In this document: in pieces, positions 1 through 8,055 of the stretch
Position numbering within the stretch: the stretch's first letter is position 1
Layout: the number at the start of each line of letters is the position of its first letter
Assembly (NCBI GenBank): GCA_902634325.1
Contig: CACPJP010000009.1
Location: forward strand, 1-35,585
DNA from: an uncultured Pelagibacteraceae bacterium
GTDB taxonomy: Bacteria; Pseudomonadota; Alphaproteobacteria; Pelagibacterales; Pelagibacteraceae
DNA: 35,585 nucleotides
Direction of reading: 5' to 3'
Position numbers and translations under genes: made by a program
Notes under the pieces: generated by a model
What the model saw: the letters and a program-made list of their open reading frames with translations, nothing else
Databases searched by the model: none
What the model was told of the DNA's origin: nothing

Positions 1-56
1 AATTAATTAAGATTATGATTGAAAATGATTTAAGAATTGAGACTGATAAGCAATAA
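1..56 (+). CDS. 3' end of an upstream coding region (partial)
   Basis: An open frame enters from the left edge and ends at TAA 54-56, encoding about 18 residues that end in IENDLRIETDKQ. Its stop overlaps the ATG of the next gene by one base (TAATG), the coupling expected inside an operon. Too little is visible to name the product. It probably belongs to the same surface-glycan cluster as the genes that follow, but that rests only on position. Confidence 0.5.
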   Translation, partial: LIKIMIENDLRIETDKQ

Positions 57-769
57 TGTCTTTAAAAACTTCAATTATACTTTGTACATATAATGAATCA
101 AAATACATTGAAAATACAATAAGAAAATTAGAAGGCAATATATCTAATCTAGAGCTAGTTATTGTTGATGATAATTCATCCGATGGAACAGTTGAAATAA
201 TAAAAAAATTAAATGAAAAAAATCAATATAAAACTATTCTTAGAAAAAGAAGTAGAAGTTTGGCTTCGGCTTTTACAAGGGGAATAGTAGAAACAACAGG
301 TGATTATATTGGTTGGTTAGATACTAATATGGATGAACTTGCACCTAAATTTAATGAAATGATAAAAGAACTTGAGTCAGGAAATGATATCGTAATTTTA
401 TCTAGGTATGTACCAGGAGGAGGAGATGAAAGAATCTTGCTCAGATCAATAGGAAGTAAATATTTTAATTTATTTGCAAGAACTATACTTGGCTTACCAA
501 TAAAAGATCTTACTAATTCGGTATTTTTAATGAAAAGAGAAGTGATGAATGAAGTTACTTTTTTGGGTTATGGACACGGAGAATTTTTTGTAGAATTTTT
601 ATATAATGCTCATAAAAAGAATTTTATTATTAAGGAAATACCACATGTTCAAAAAAAAGATCAAAGTTCAGGAGAGAGCAAATCAGCTCCAAATTTAATC
701 AAATTCTTTTATTATGGTGCAATGTATGTTTTAAGAGTATTTGTAGCAATTTTAAGAAAGCGAAATTAA
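56..769 (+). CDS. Family 2 glycosyltransferase, dolichol/polyprenyl-phosphate mannosyltransferase-like
   Basis: A 237-residue GT-A fold glycosyltransferase. The N-terminus TSIILCTYNES and the VIVDDNSSDGT segment near residues 34-44 are the nucleotide-sugar binding start of family 2. The later RYVPGGG and the region around residues 120-165 resemble the polyprenyl-phosphate mannose synthase (DPM1) subgroup, which moves a sugar from a nucleotide donor to a lipid phosphate or related acceptor at the inner membrane. The usual DAD-type metal motif reads LDTNMDE here, so the second acid of DxD is displaced. There is no clear C-terminal transmembrane anchor. The start overlaps the previous stop. It lies in a run of sugar-modifying genes, so a role in surface glycan assembly is inferred; donor and acceptor cannot be read from the sequence. 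Confidence 0.8.
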   Translation: MSLKTSIILCTYNESKYIENTIRKLEGNISNLELVIVDDNSSDGTVEIIKKLNEKNQYKTILRKRSRSLASAFTRGIVETTGDYIGWLDTNMDELAPKFNEMIKELESGNDIVILSRYVPGGGDERILLRSIGSKYFNLFARTILGLPIKDLTNSVFLMKREVMNEVTFLGYGHGEFFVEFLYNAHKKNFIIKEIPHVQKKDQSSGESKSAPNLIKFFYYGAMYVLRVFVAILRKRN

Positions 770-771
770 AA

Positions 772-1208
772 ATGATAGAAAAAGTTATATATAAAAAAAA
801 GTTACAAGCACTAATTGTTAGAGGAAAATATAGAAAAAAAAAGGTATAACCTTTTTTACTCCAAATGAATCAGTGCAGCAATTTGGTTATATGAATCATA
901 AAAAAACTCATGTTATTAAACCTCATTTACACAAAAAAAGAAAAAGTACAAGAATTTCACATACCAGCGAAGTCCTTCTAATAATGAAAGGAGTTATAAG
1001 AGTTGATTTTTATAATTCCTCAAAAAAATATTTATTGAGCAAGGTTTTGAGAGAGAAAGATATTATAATGCTTGTACATGGTGCTCATGGTTTTAAAGTT
1101 CTCAAAGATGTTGAGATGCTCGAAGTTAAACAAGGACCTTATAGCTTAATCAAAGACAAGGTTAAATTTGAAAAAGTAGATGAAAAAAAAATTAAGATCA
1201 AAAAATAA
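772..1208 (+). pseudogene. WxcM/FdtA-type cupin (sugar 3,4-ketoisomerase-like), frameshifted at an A9 run
   Basis: The family N-terminus, starting MIEKVIYKKKLQALIVRG, is encoded from ATG 772 but ends at TAA 847-849. The rest of the cupin continues in the next frame from about 843 (GITFFTPNESVQQFGYMN) to the stop at 1206-1208. The two pieces join at nine consecutive A (834-842); one more A would give a single continuous protein of about 145 residues. The cupin core is clear: HVIKPHLH metal-binding type histidines, a SEVLLIMKGVIRVDFY strand pair and the ending EMLEVKQGPY. Relatives act on dTDP-keto-sugars next to an aminotransferase, and a DegT gene does follow. The GTG at 873 that opens the longer downstream frame is an internal valine, not a real start. 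This could be a true mutation, an assembly error in a homopolymer, or a slippage-rescued gene. Confidence 0.75.
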
Positions 1209-2334
1209 ATTCATACCTGTAAACGTACCAAGAATCTTCAAAGAAGAAAAAGTTAATGTTAAAGACTGTATGGATACAGGATGGATTTCATCTGAAGGTT
1301 CGTATGTGAAAAAATTTGAAAGTAAATTTGCTAAATATAATAAAAGAAGTTATGCGATAGCAGTATCAAGCGGTACAGCAGCTCTCGAAATTGCAATTAA
1401 ATCTTTAAGTTTAAAAAGGGGTGATGAGATTATAATTCCAACTTTTTCAATAATATCGACTGTATTGTGTGTTATCAAATTTGGATTAAAGCCAGTATTA
1501 GTAGATTCTAATTTAAACACTTGGAATATGGATGTTGATGAGGTTATAAAAAAAATAACAAACAGAACAAAAGCTATAATTGTTACTCATATTTATGGAT
1601 TTCCTGTCGATATGAGAAAAATTTTAAATATAGCAAGAAAAAGGAGAATAAGAATTGTTGAAGATGCAGCCGAAATGATAGGTCAGACTTATTACAACAA
1701 AAAGTGTGGTAGCTTTGGAGATATAAGTACTTTTAGTTTTTACGCCAACAAACATATTACCACAGGTGAAGGAGGAATGATTTTAACTAATGAAAAAAAA
1801 TTGTATCAAAAGTGCAAATCATTAAGAAATTTATGTTTTGGAGATGGAAAAAATAGATTTAATCATGATGATATAGGATGGAATTACCGTATGACTAATT
1901 TACAAGCAGCAGTTGGGTGTGGACAATTAAAAAATATTTCGTGGATTATAAAAAGAAAAAGAGAAATTGGCAGAAGATATATGTCTTTATTAAGAAAAAG
2001 TAAAAAAATTCACATTCAACCTTATAAACTAAAATATTCTACAAATATATTTTGGGTTTATGGAGTTCTTTTAAAAAAAGGCATTGGTATTTCAAGAGAT
2101 AGAGTTGTTAAAAAACTAATGAATAGTAATATACAAACAAGAAATTTTTTCTTTCCAATGCACAAGCAAAAGATATTTAAAAAAATGAAAGTGTTTTCAA
2201 AAAACAAAAGGTTCAATAATGCTGATTTATTGTCGCAAAATGGATTTTATTTGCCCTCTGGCCTAGGAATAAGTAATTCAGAAATAGATTATGTAGGAAA
2301 AACATTGCTCCAAGTCTTAGAAAATAATATATAA
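1180..2334 (+). CDS. DegT/DnrJ/EryC1 family PLP-dependent sugar aminotransferase
   Basis: A 384-residue aminotransferase of the sugar-nucleotide type (PseC, PglE, perosamine synthetase group). It converts a keto-sugar nucleotide to an amino sugar using pyridoxal phosphate. Visible marks are the phosphate-binding SSGTAALE near residues 63-70, the EDAAE acid that holds the cofactor ring near 161-165, and the Schiff-base lysine K191 in FYANKHITTGEGG. The length is normal. The start at 1180 overlaps the 3' end of the cupin gene by 29 bases. Pairing with a keto-isomerase-like cupin fits synthesis of a 3- or 4-amino deoxy sugar for a surface glycan, but the exact sugar cannot be told. Confidence 0.88.
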   Translation: MKKKLRSKNKFIPVNVPRIFKEEKVNVKDCMDTGWISSEGSYVKKFESKFAKYNKRSYAIAVSSGTAALEIAIKSLSLKRGDEIIIPTFSIISTVLCVIKFGLKPVLVDSNLNTWNMDVDEVIKKITNRTKAIIVTHIYGFPVDMRKILNIARKRRIRIVEDAAEMIGQTYYNKKCGSFGDISTFSFYANKHITTGEGGMILTNEKKLYQKCKSLRNLCFGDGKNRFNHDDIGWNYRMTNLQAAVGCGQLKNISWIIKRKREIGRRYMSLLRKSKKIHIQPYKLKYSTNIFWVYGVLLKKGIGISRDRVVKKLMNSNIQTRNFFFPMHKQKIFKKMKVFSKNKRFNNADLLSQNGFYLPSGLGISNSEIDYVGKTLLQVLENNI

Positions 2335-2339
2335 ACCCA

Positions 2340-3125
2340 ATGCAAAAGAAAAAAATTCTCGTAATGGGACTTCCCGGATCTGGAAAAAGTTATCTTTGTG
2401 AAAGATTGTCAAAATTAATTGATGCTACTTGGATTAATGCAGATCAAGTTAGAAAAGATGCAAATGATTGGGATTTTAGTCCCGAAGGAAGATTGAGGCA
2501 ATCAAATAGGATGCGTAAACTATCTGAGAAAGCAATTAATGAAGGCAAGCACGCTTTAGCAGATTTTGTTTGTCCAACCCAAAAAACCAGAACAGATTTT
2601 AAAGCAGATTTTGTTATATGGATGAATACTATTTCCAAAGGTAGATTTGAAGATACAAATAAAATGTTCCAAGTTCCTGAAAAAAATGAAGTTAATTTTA
2701 TAGTTAAAGAAAAAAATGCAGATTTATATAAATTTTTGATTGCTGATAAAATTGAAAATTATACTTGGGATGATAAAAAACCTACAGCTCAAATGTTAGG
2801 AAGATGGCAGCCTTGGCATACTGGACATCAAAAATTATTTGAGGAAATCATAAAAAAAACTGGGCAAGTTAATATTATGGTTAGAGATGTAAAGGGGGTT
2901 GGAGATAATCCTTTTGATTTTAAAACAGTTGAAAAAAATATAAAGGAGGCTCTAAAAGATTTTAAAAATAGAATAAAAATCACTCTAGTCCCAAACATTA
3001 CTAATATTTGTTATGGAAGAGGTGTGGGCTATAAGATTGAAGAAATAGTTTTAGACGATGAAACTCAAAAAATTTCTGCTACAAAAATAAGAAAGAAAAT
3101 GAGAGAAGAAGGTTTGCTAAATTAA
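2340..3125 (+). CDS. Fused P-loop kinase (APS-kinase-like) and HxGH nucleotidyltransferase
   Basis: A 261-residue two-domain protein. Residues 1-135 resemble adenylylsulfate kinase-type P-loop kinases, with Walker A GLPGSGKS at 10-17 and a conserved NADQVRKD near 33-40. Residues about 145-261 form a cytidylyltransferase-like domain with GRWQPWHTGH (HxGH-type signature, HTGH at 160-163) and ISATKIR at 245-251, the counterpart of the ISSTxxR motif. The order suggests that one polypeptide phosphorylates a small molecule and then transfers a nucleotide to it, giving an activated donor group. Sulfate activation is possible from the kinase half, but no sulfurylase partner is visible. It starts 5 bases after the aminotransferase, so it is probably in the same operon and serves surface-glycan decoration. 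Confidence 0.78.
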   Translation: MQKKKILVMGLPGSGKSYLCERLSKLIDATWINADQVRKDANDWDFSPEGRLRQSNRMRKLSEKAINEGKHALADFVCPTQKTRTDFKADFVIWMNTISKGRFEDTNKMFQVPEKNEVNFIVKEKNADLYKFLIADKIENYTWDDKKPTAQMLGRWQPWHTGHQKLFEEIIKKTGQVNIMVRDVKGVGDNPFDFKTVEKNIKEALKDFKNRIKITLVPNITNICYGRGVGYKIEEIVLDDETQKISATKIRKKMREEGLLN

Positions 3126-3142
3126 TAGGGTTCTTTGTACTC

Positions 3143-4801
3143 TTATTTTATTAATTTTAGTCTAATATAAAAATCATATATTCTTTGTTCGAATAAATTG
3201 TTTGGAAAAAAATCTTTTCGAAAGAAATTTTTTAAAAATCTATATATTCTTATTGGTCTTGAAAGGTATATTGCAAGGTAAGACAACGCAAATCCAATAA
3301 ATCTTAAAAAAATTAACATTTTACTTGAAACATTTTCACAATACGATTGCGATTGTGTAAAATCCATATAAACCATCAACTTTTTAAAGTAATCATCATC
3401 AACGTTTATTTTTTTTTCTTTTTTTAACTTTTCAAACAATTCTGATCCTGGATAAGGTGAAAACATTGAGTATATAACGTCTGAAACACCAAATCTTAAA
3501 GAGCAGTAAACTCCAAAAAAAACTGACTTTAAACAATCAAGCAATGTTTCATGAGGAAACCCGAGAATAAAATTTAGTTTTACTGTATGACCTACTTTAA
3601 CAGCAGACTTTATACTTTTTACAAGTCTATCTAACTTAACTCTTTTTTTTATCATGTTAAGACTTTTTTCGCTTCCGCTTTCTGGAGCATAACAAATAAA
3701 GGCGCAGCCTGATTCATAAAGGGCCTTTAAAGTTTCTTCATCTAATACTTCAGATCTCGTTCCTATAGGTAGCTGCCATGTAATATTATTTATATTTCTT
3801 TTTTTAAGTTCATTACAAAAATCTAAAATCCAATCTTTTTTAATTATTGCAGTTAGATCAAAAAATTCAAAATCGTTAGCTTTATATTCTTTTATTAACC
3901 ATTCAATTTCGTCCACAATTTCTTTGGGATCTCTCATTATATATCTTGTAGTCCACATGGTTGGGCTAGAACAGAAAGTACATTGATATGGGCATCCTCT
4001 AGTAGCTAAGATAGGCATATTTCTAAGCTTACCCTTAGCCAAACCAATAGTAAAAAAATCTGTAAAATAATTTTCAGGTTTTAATAAATGCCATGCTGGT
4101 CTGGGAAGTTTATCAATATGTTGAATCCTTTTACTTGGTCCGTTATCAATAAATTTATTTTCCTTATTGTTGATGAAAGATATTCCCGGTATATCTTGTA
4201 CACTCTTGTTGGTAAACAAATTGTGAGTAAACTCAAGCATTGAAAATTCACCTTCTCCTCTAATGACATAGTCAATTGATGGGCAATCTCTCAAGGTATA
4301 CTCTGGTATAGCCGAAGGATGTTCACCTCCAGCAACTATAATAATTTTTGGAAATTTCTTTTTTATTCTTTGAATAAGTATTTTATGCATAGGCCATTCT
4401 TGAGAAAACATTAAAGATATACCAAAAATAAAAGTGTTAGGATCAATACTTTCTAATATTTCTTGTGATGTTAATCCCTGGAGATTATAAAGATTGTCTT
4501 CAGACCTTTTTACTTTTACTAGCTTTTGTTCACCGGTAGAATCAATAATTCTAGTCTTATACCCAGCTTTTTCAAGAACCCCTCCTACGTAAGCAAGACC
4601 CAAAGGCAAAGTGACAGGTTGGCTATATGAATACTTTGGTAAAACAGCAAAAGGCCTACATAGTGTTACGACTCTCTTGTCATTATTTGGCGCTTTGAAA
4701 GAATTTAGCGAAGAATCCATTTGTCTTGGATCTAACTCTTTCACCCAGTTTCGATTTGGAGTGTGTGCTGGTTTAAAAATTATATCATCTTTTTTTAACA
4801 T
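3143..4801 (-). CDS. B12-binding-type radical SAM protein
   Basis: A 552-residue class B type radical SAM enzyme. The N-terminal part (about 45-190) has the cobalamin-binding Rossmann layout with PLGLAYVGGVLEKAGY and the VAGGEHPSAIPE stretch near 156-167. The radical SAM core follows, with cysteines 270, 274 and 277 in RGCPYQCTFC binding the 4Fe-4S cluster that cleaves S-adenosylmethionine. Such enzymes often methylate or rearrange unreactive carbons; the substrate is not evident. The gene converges with the kinase fusion, with 17 bases between stops. Its ATG is only 15 bases from the 3' end of the tRNA-Thr remnant, and AAAGGAAA upstream may serve as ribosome binding site. Before the island arrived the gene would have stood directly behind tRNA-Thr. 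Confidence 0.85.
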   Translation of the reverse strand: MLKKDDIIFKPAHTPNRNWVKELDPRQMDSSLNSFKAPNNDKRVVTLCRPFAVLPKYSYSQPVTLPLGLAYVGGVLEKAGYKTRIIDSTGEQKLVKVKRSEDNLYNLQGLTSQEILESIDPNTFIFGISLMFSQEWPMHKILIQRIKKKFPKIIIVAGGEHPSAIPEYTLRDCPSIDYVIRGEGEFSMLEFTHNLFTNKSVQDIPGISFINNKENKFIDNGPSKRIQHIDKLPRPAWHLLKPENYFTDFFTIGLAKGKLRNMPILATRGCPYQCTFCSSPTMWTTRYIMRDPKEIVDEIEWLIKEYKANDFEFFDLTAIIKKDWILDFCNELKKRNINNITWQLPIGTRSEVLDEETLKALYESGCAFICYAPESGSEKSLNMIKKRVKLDRLVKSIKSAVKVGHTVKLNFILGFPHETLLDCLKSVFFGVYCSLRFGVSDVIYSMFSPYPGSELFEKLKKEKKINVDDDYFKKLMVYMDFTQSQSYCENVSSKMLIFLRFIGFALSYLAIYLSRPIRIYRFLKNFFRKDFFPNNLFEQRIYDFYIRLKLIK

Positions 4802-4816
4802 ATTTACTGTTTCCTT

Positions 4817-4864
4817 TGGTGCCCCACACGGACTCGAACCGCGAACCTACTGATTACAAATCAG
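4817..4864 (-). repeat. attL: duplicated 3' half of tRNA-Thr
   Basis: These 48 bases match 15164-15212 from the anticodon stem through the CCA end, except that one C is missing from the run that makes the acceptor stem (GCCCC instead of GCCCCC). The match stops exactly at the 5' side of the anticodon stem, so no 5' half exists and this is not a functional tRNA. It is the distal attachment repeat left by integration into the tRNA gene. The missing base suggests the copy has drifted without selection for tRNA function. Confidence 0.92.
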
Positions 4865-4931
4865 ATGTGATGGGTTTTTCATCTCTTATTAAGTAGGATT
4901 CTAAACGATTGTGGAGTTCACCGTCAAATAA

Positions 4932-4949
4932 AATCTCACAACACAACAC
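4932..4949 (+). repeat. Island terminal repeat, left copy
   Basis: AATCTCACAACACAACAC is an exact 18-base match, in the same orientation, to 15046-15063. The AC-rich composition stands out from the A/T-rich background. It lies about 68 bases inside attL. An arm-type recombinase binding site or a replication/packaging mark are possible roles; neither can be shown from sequence. Confidence 0.75.
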
Positions 4950-4976
4950 TTAGAAATTTTTTAAAGTTATATGAAT

Positions 4977-5005
4977 TTGTATTTTAGATGTTATAGTTTT
5001 ATTAA
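4977..5005 (+). promoter_or_regulatory. Possible promoter of the cytosine methyltransferase
   Basis: TTGTAT (4977-4982) and TATTAA (5000-5005) are separated by 17 bases. The predicted transcription start near 5012 would leave a very short leader before ATG 5022. The hexamers match only part of the consensus and such matches are common in AT-rich DNA. Confidence 0.3.
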
Positions 5006-5021
5006 TAACGTTACTGATTCT

Positions 5022-6041
5022 ATGAAGAAATTAAAATCTATAGATTTATTCGCCGGTGTCGGCGGAATGCGGCTTTCACTTAATAAAGCTCTCAAAAAAA
5101 TGGGTCTTGAAGATAACTGCAAATTGTATTCAGAAATAAATCTATACTGTCGACAAACATACGACGCCAACTTTCCTGATACTCCTTTAATTAAAGACAT
5201 AAAATCAATCCAAAGAAAAGATATTCGGAATAAAATTCCCGATCATGATATTCTTCTTGCTGGTTTTCCCTGCCAACCTTTTTCAAAAGCAGGAATTTCA
5301 AATAGAAACTTCCTAAAAAGACCCCACGGCTTTAATGATAAAAGCCAGGGCAATTTATTCTTTTATATATTGGAAATTATAAATAAAAAAAAACCTAAGG
5401 CTTTTCTTCTAGAAAATGTTCAACATTTACAGAATTATGATAATGGCAATGCCTTAAAGCTAATACTGGGATCACTTAGAAAAAATTACTATGTACCAGA
5501 ACCTGAAATTTTAGATGCAAAAGATTTTGGCTTAGCACAGCAAAGAAGGAGAATTTTTATAGTAGGTTTTTTGAAAAAAAATGCAAATTTCATTTATCCA
5601 AAACCCACATATAAAAATACAAAAGTTGCAGATTTTTTAGATTGCCATCCAAAAAAAAAATATATTATTTCTGATCTGCTTTGGGAAAGTCACCAAAAAA
5701 GAAGAAAAAGAAATGAAATGGCGGGCAAAGGTTTTGGTTATAAAATGACATATCCTGCGGATAGATTCACAAGAACTATATCTTCCAGATATTTTAAGGA
5801 TGGCGGAGAATGTTTAGTTTATAGGGGTAAAAATAATAATCCAAGAATGCTGTCTCCAAGGGAGATTTTCAGACTGCAAGGTTTCCCTGAAAGCTTTAAA
5901 ATACCAGTATCAAATACGCAAGCCTACCAACAGGCTGGGAATGCAGTTCCCATTAGTGTTGTAGAAAAAATTTGTATTAATATTATTGATTATCTGCTTG
6001 ATAAAGAAAAAAATAAAACTTTAAAACTAAAAGCTGGTTAA
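5022..6041 (+). CDS. DNA C5-cytosine methyltransferase
   Basis: Transfers a methyl group from SAM to carbon 5 of cytosine in a specific DNA sequence; 339 residues, within the usual range. All core motifs are visible: motif I DLFAGVGG (8-15), motif IV GFPCQPFS (81-88) with catalytic Cys84, motif VI ENV (131-133), motif VIII QQRRRIFIVG (173-182), and motif X QAGNAVP near the C-terminus. The target-recognition region lies between about 220 and 275 and is short. The start is taken at ATG 5022 because the family normally begins just before motif I; an in-frame ATG at 4971 would add 17 unlike residues. The stop is 7 bases from the stop of the convergent AIPR gene. It is presumably the protective or marking enzyme of the defence cluster. 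Confidence 0.93.
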   Translation: MKKLKSIDLFAGVGGMRLSLNKALKKMGLEDNCKLYSEINLYCRQTYDANFPDTPLIKDIKSIQRKDIRNKIPDHDILLAGFPCQPFSKAGISNRNFLKRPHGFNDKSQGNLFFYILEIINKKKPKAFLLENVQHLQNYDNGNALKLILGSLRKNYYVPEPEILDAKDFGLAQQRRRIFIVGFLKKNANFIYPKPTYKNTKVADFLDCHPKKKYIISDLLWESHQKRRKRNEMAGKGFGYKMTYPADRFTRTISSRYFKDGGECLVYRGKNNNPRMLSPREIFRLQGFPESFKIPVSNTQAYQQAGNAVPISVVEKICINIIDYLLDKEKNKTLKLKAG

Positions 6042-6048
6042 TGTAAGA

Positions 6049-8055
6049 CTATATAATATCGGCTTCTTCTGCTTTAACAATTGTTTTTAATGCACTCTTC
6101 GCTTGTTTGGGAGATGGTTGTCTTTTCCAGTTTTGTAGTGATTGACCCCAGAGACTTTGCAAGATTTGTATTTGGATATAATGGACATCGTCTCTTTCCA
6201 TTGCCCAAACAATAATTTTTTCCCAATCTTTTGTGGCTATACTTTTGCATTTTTTAATATTATCCATATCTTCTGGTGAAAATAGTTCTTTTGTTGATTT
6301 GACAGATTTTCCAGATAATTTTTTTACATTTGTAAACTCGGGTGGAGTTTTTGTAAAATCAAAATTTCTGTCAACTAAATCCTCCCAGCACTCTTCCTTT
6401 TTACACCATTCGGAAATATTTTTTCCCTTGGCAGTTTTTTGTATTGTTTCATAGATCTTAAGTGTCCATTTGTTAATTAAATCCTTAAATTCACGCGACA
6501 AATCTTGATCAATCCAAATTAAATTAAAATTTATTTTTCTACTGGTGTTGTATGATATCATTGAGACAGTATAATTAAGAACTTGGGATCTATATCCAGC
6601 GATAGAACTATTATTTTTTATTATTTTTGCAGTTTTATTAAATAAAATTGAAATTGCACAATACTTTTGAAAAAAATCTTCGTCAGGATTTTCATGAAAT
6701 TTTTTATCATTGAGTGATTTCATAAAAGTAACAAAGTTTTTCTGGGCGCCCATACATGCTATATGTGGATCTAAATAATGCCAACAATTAATATATTTTG
6801 CTAAATCTTCTTTGGTAAATTTCATATTTGGGAGAGACACTTCAAGAAGTTTAGATTTTTTATTTTTACCAAGATCTTTTTGTTTCATTTTTTGTAACTG
6901 ATATTCTCCTCTCATTCTTTCATAAAACCATAGCTGACCTTGTGAAGTTCTTATTTTATTTGAAAGTTTTTTTATCTTCATGTGAAATTCATGATTTGAT
7001 GAGAAGTCAGCTTTCTTAACAACATTCTGTGTATTGGCAGAACTTGAAATTTTTGGAACAATTTCTTCAATATCTTCTTTTTTAACAAGTGTAATTTTAC
7101 CAGGAACCATTACATCAGTAAAATTTGCGCTATTTTGTTTTTTAGTTCTAAAGAGTGTAGCTACAGTTTGTCCTCCATTAACAATTTGAAATCCACTCGC
7201 AGAGGTAAGGTATGATCCCTCTTTATCCTGGGCAATTTCAATATTATCAACTACAACTGCTATACCATTGTTATAAGAAAAAAAACGTGAAGGCTCTTCT
7301 AAAAGTGTTTCTTGTATTCCGCGATTAATTTTTGTTTTTAACTGAAGAAAAGATCTTACATTTAAATTCATTAATCTTTGTCCAAAAAGCTTATAAATGT
7401 TATAGAGCACTTCGCCTGGAAAAATTGCCATATAACTGCTAATTTTATTTTTAGTTTTATGAGCAAGCATACAACGTACTTTATGTTTAGATCTTGTAAA
7501 ATCTATATAGATGTCGGTGGATTCGGCGCCGCCCAAACTTGATTTATAAATTTGATTTAGATCATAGAGATAATTCTGAAATTCAATCTTACCCTCTTTT
7601 CTTGTTTTGGGAAGAGTACTACAAACACAATTGGTAAATACAAAAATTCTAACGGTAGTTATATCACTAGAATTATTAAATATAGTTTTTGATATATCGT
7701 AAGCTTCCTCTTTTGAGTTTATTTTTTGATAAAGTTTTTTGGTTGATTGTAAATAAAAATTTTTTGCATATTCAATTAGTTCAAGAATTTTTCCAAACTT
7801 TATTTCTTCGATCTTTTCTGAAGAATCATAGTGTGTTATAAATAAATCAAGTCTTTTTTCTTCCTCGCTAAATGAAAATCCATTTATTTGACTCTTGTCC
7901 TTTTCAAAATATTTAAGTTCATAATCAGAAATTGATCCATTATCATACAGTATATCAGTGTATATTTTTGTAAGGGTTGAACTAGGCTGTTCTTCCGTAT
8001 CTTCAATTTCATTTTTAATTCTAAAAAAAAATTCTTTTAGTTCAGTGCTTTTCAT
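6049..8055 (-). CDS. AIPR-domain protein (abortive infection phage resistance family)
   Basis: A 668-residue protein recognised from the AIPR signature: RFFSYNNGIA (257-266), QIVNGGQTVATL (290-301) and SSANTQNVVKKADFSSN (338-354). Members sit in restriction-like clusters and phage resistance loci; their biochemical activity was not settled to my knowledge, although a nuclease or nucleic-acid-binding role is often suggested. The N-terminal 200 residues and the C-terminal third show no motif I recognise. It is the last gene of the minus-strand operon, and its start overlaps the DUF4420 gene by 4 bases (ATGA type), so translation is probably coupled. It ends against the convergent methyltransferase. 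Confidence 0.88.
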   Translation of the reverse strand: MKSTELKEFFFRIKNEIEDTEEQPSSTLTKIYTDILYDNGSISDYELKYFEKDKSQINGFSFSEEEKRLDLFITHYDSSEKIEEIKFGKILELIEYAKNFYLQSTKKLYQKINSKEEAYDISKTIFNNSSDITTVRIFVFTNCVCSTLPKTRKEGKIEFQNYLYDLNQIYKSSLGGAESTDIYIDFTRSKHKVRCMLAHKTKNKISSYMAIFPGEVLYNIYKLFGQRLMNLNVRSFLQLKTKINRGIQETLLEEPSRFFSYNNGIAVVVDNIEIAQDKEGSYLTSASGFQIVNGGQTVATLFRTKKQNSANFTDVMVPGKITLVKKEDIEEIVPKISSSANTQNVVKKADFSSNHEFHMKIKKLSNKIRTSQGQLWFYERMRGEYQLQKMKQKDLGKNKKSKLLEVSLPNMKFTKEDLAKYINCWHYLDPHIACMGAQKNFVTFMKSLNDKKFHENPDEDFFQKYCAISILFNKTAKIIKNNSSIAGYRSQVLNYTVSMISYNTSRKINFNLIWIDQDLSREFKDLINKWTLKIYETIQKTAKGKNISEWCKKEECWEDLVDRNFDFTKTPPEFTNVKKLSGKSVKSTKELFSPEDMDNIKKCKSIATKDWEKIIVWAMERDDVHYIQIQILQSLWGQSLQNWKRQPSPKQAKSALKTIVKAEEADII

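Noticed and set aside
3126-3165. Bidirectional terminator between the kinase fusion and the radical SAM gene
   Set aside because: The possible stem has several mismatches and G-T pairs; too weak to call.
1-4801. Treating the left surface-glycan genes as part of the same island
   Set aside because: The tRNA repeats bound only 4817-15239, and no further tRNA remnant is visible to the left; these genes may be variable too but not by this integration.
4611-4853. Plus-strand open frame of 80 codons across the radical SAM start and the attL repeat
   Set aside because: It is antisense to a well-recognised gene and runs into tRNA-derived DNA; no family likeness.
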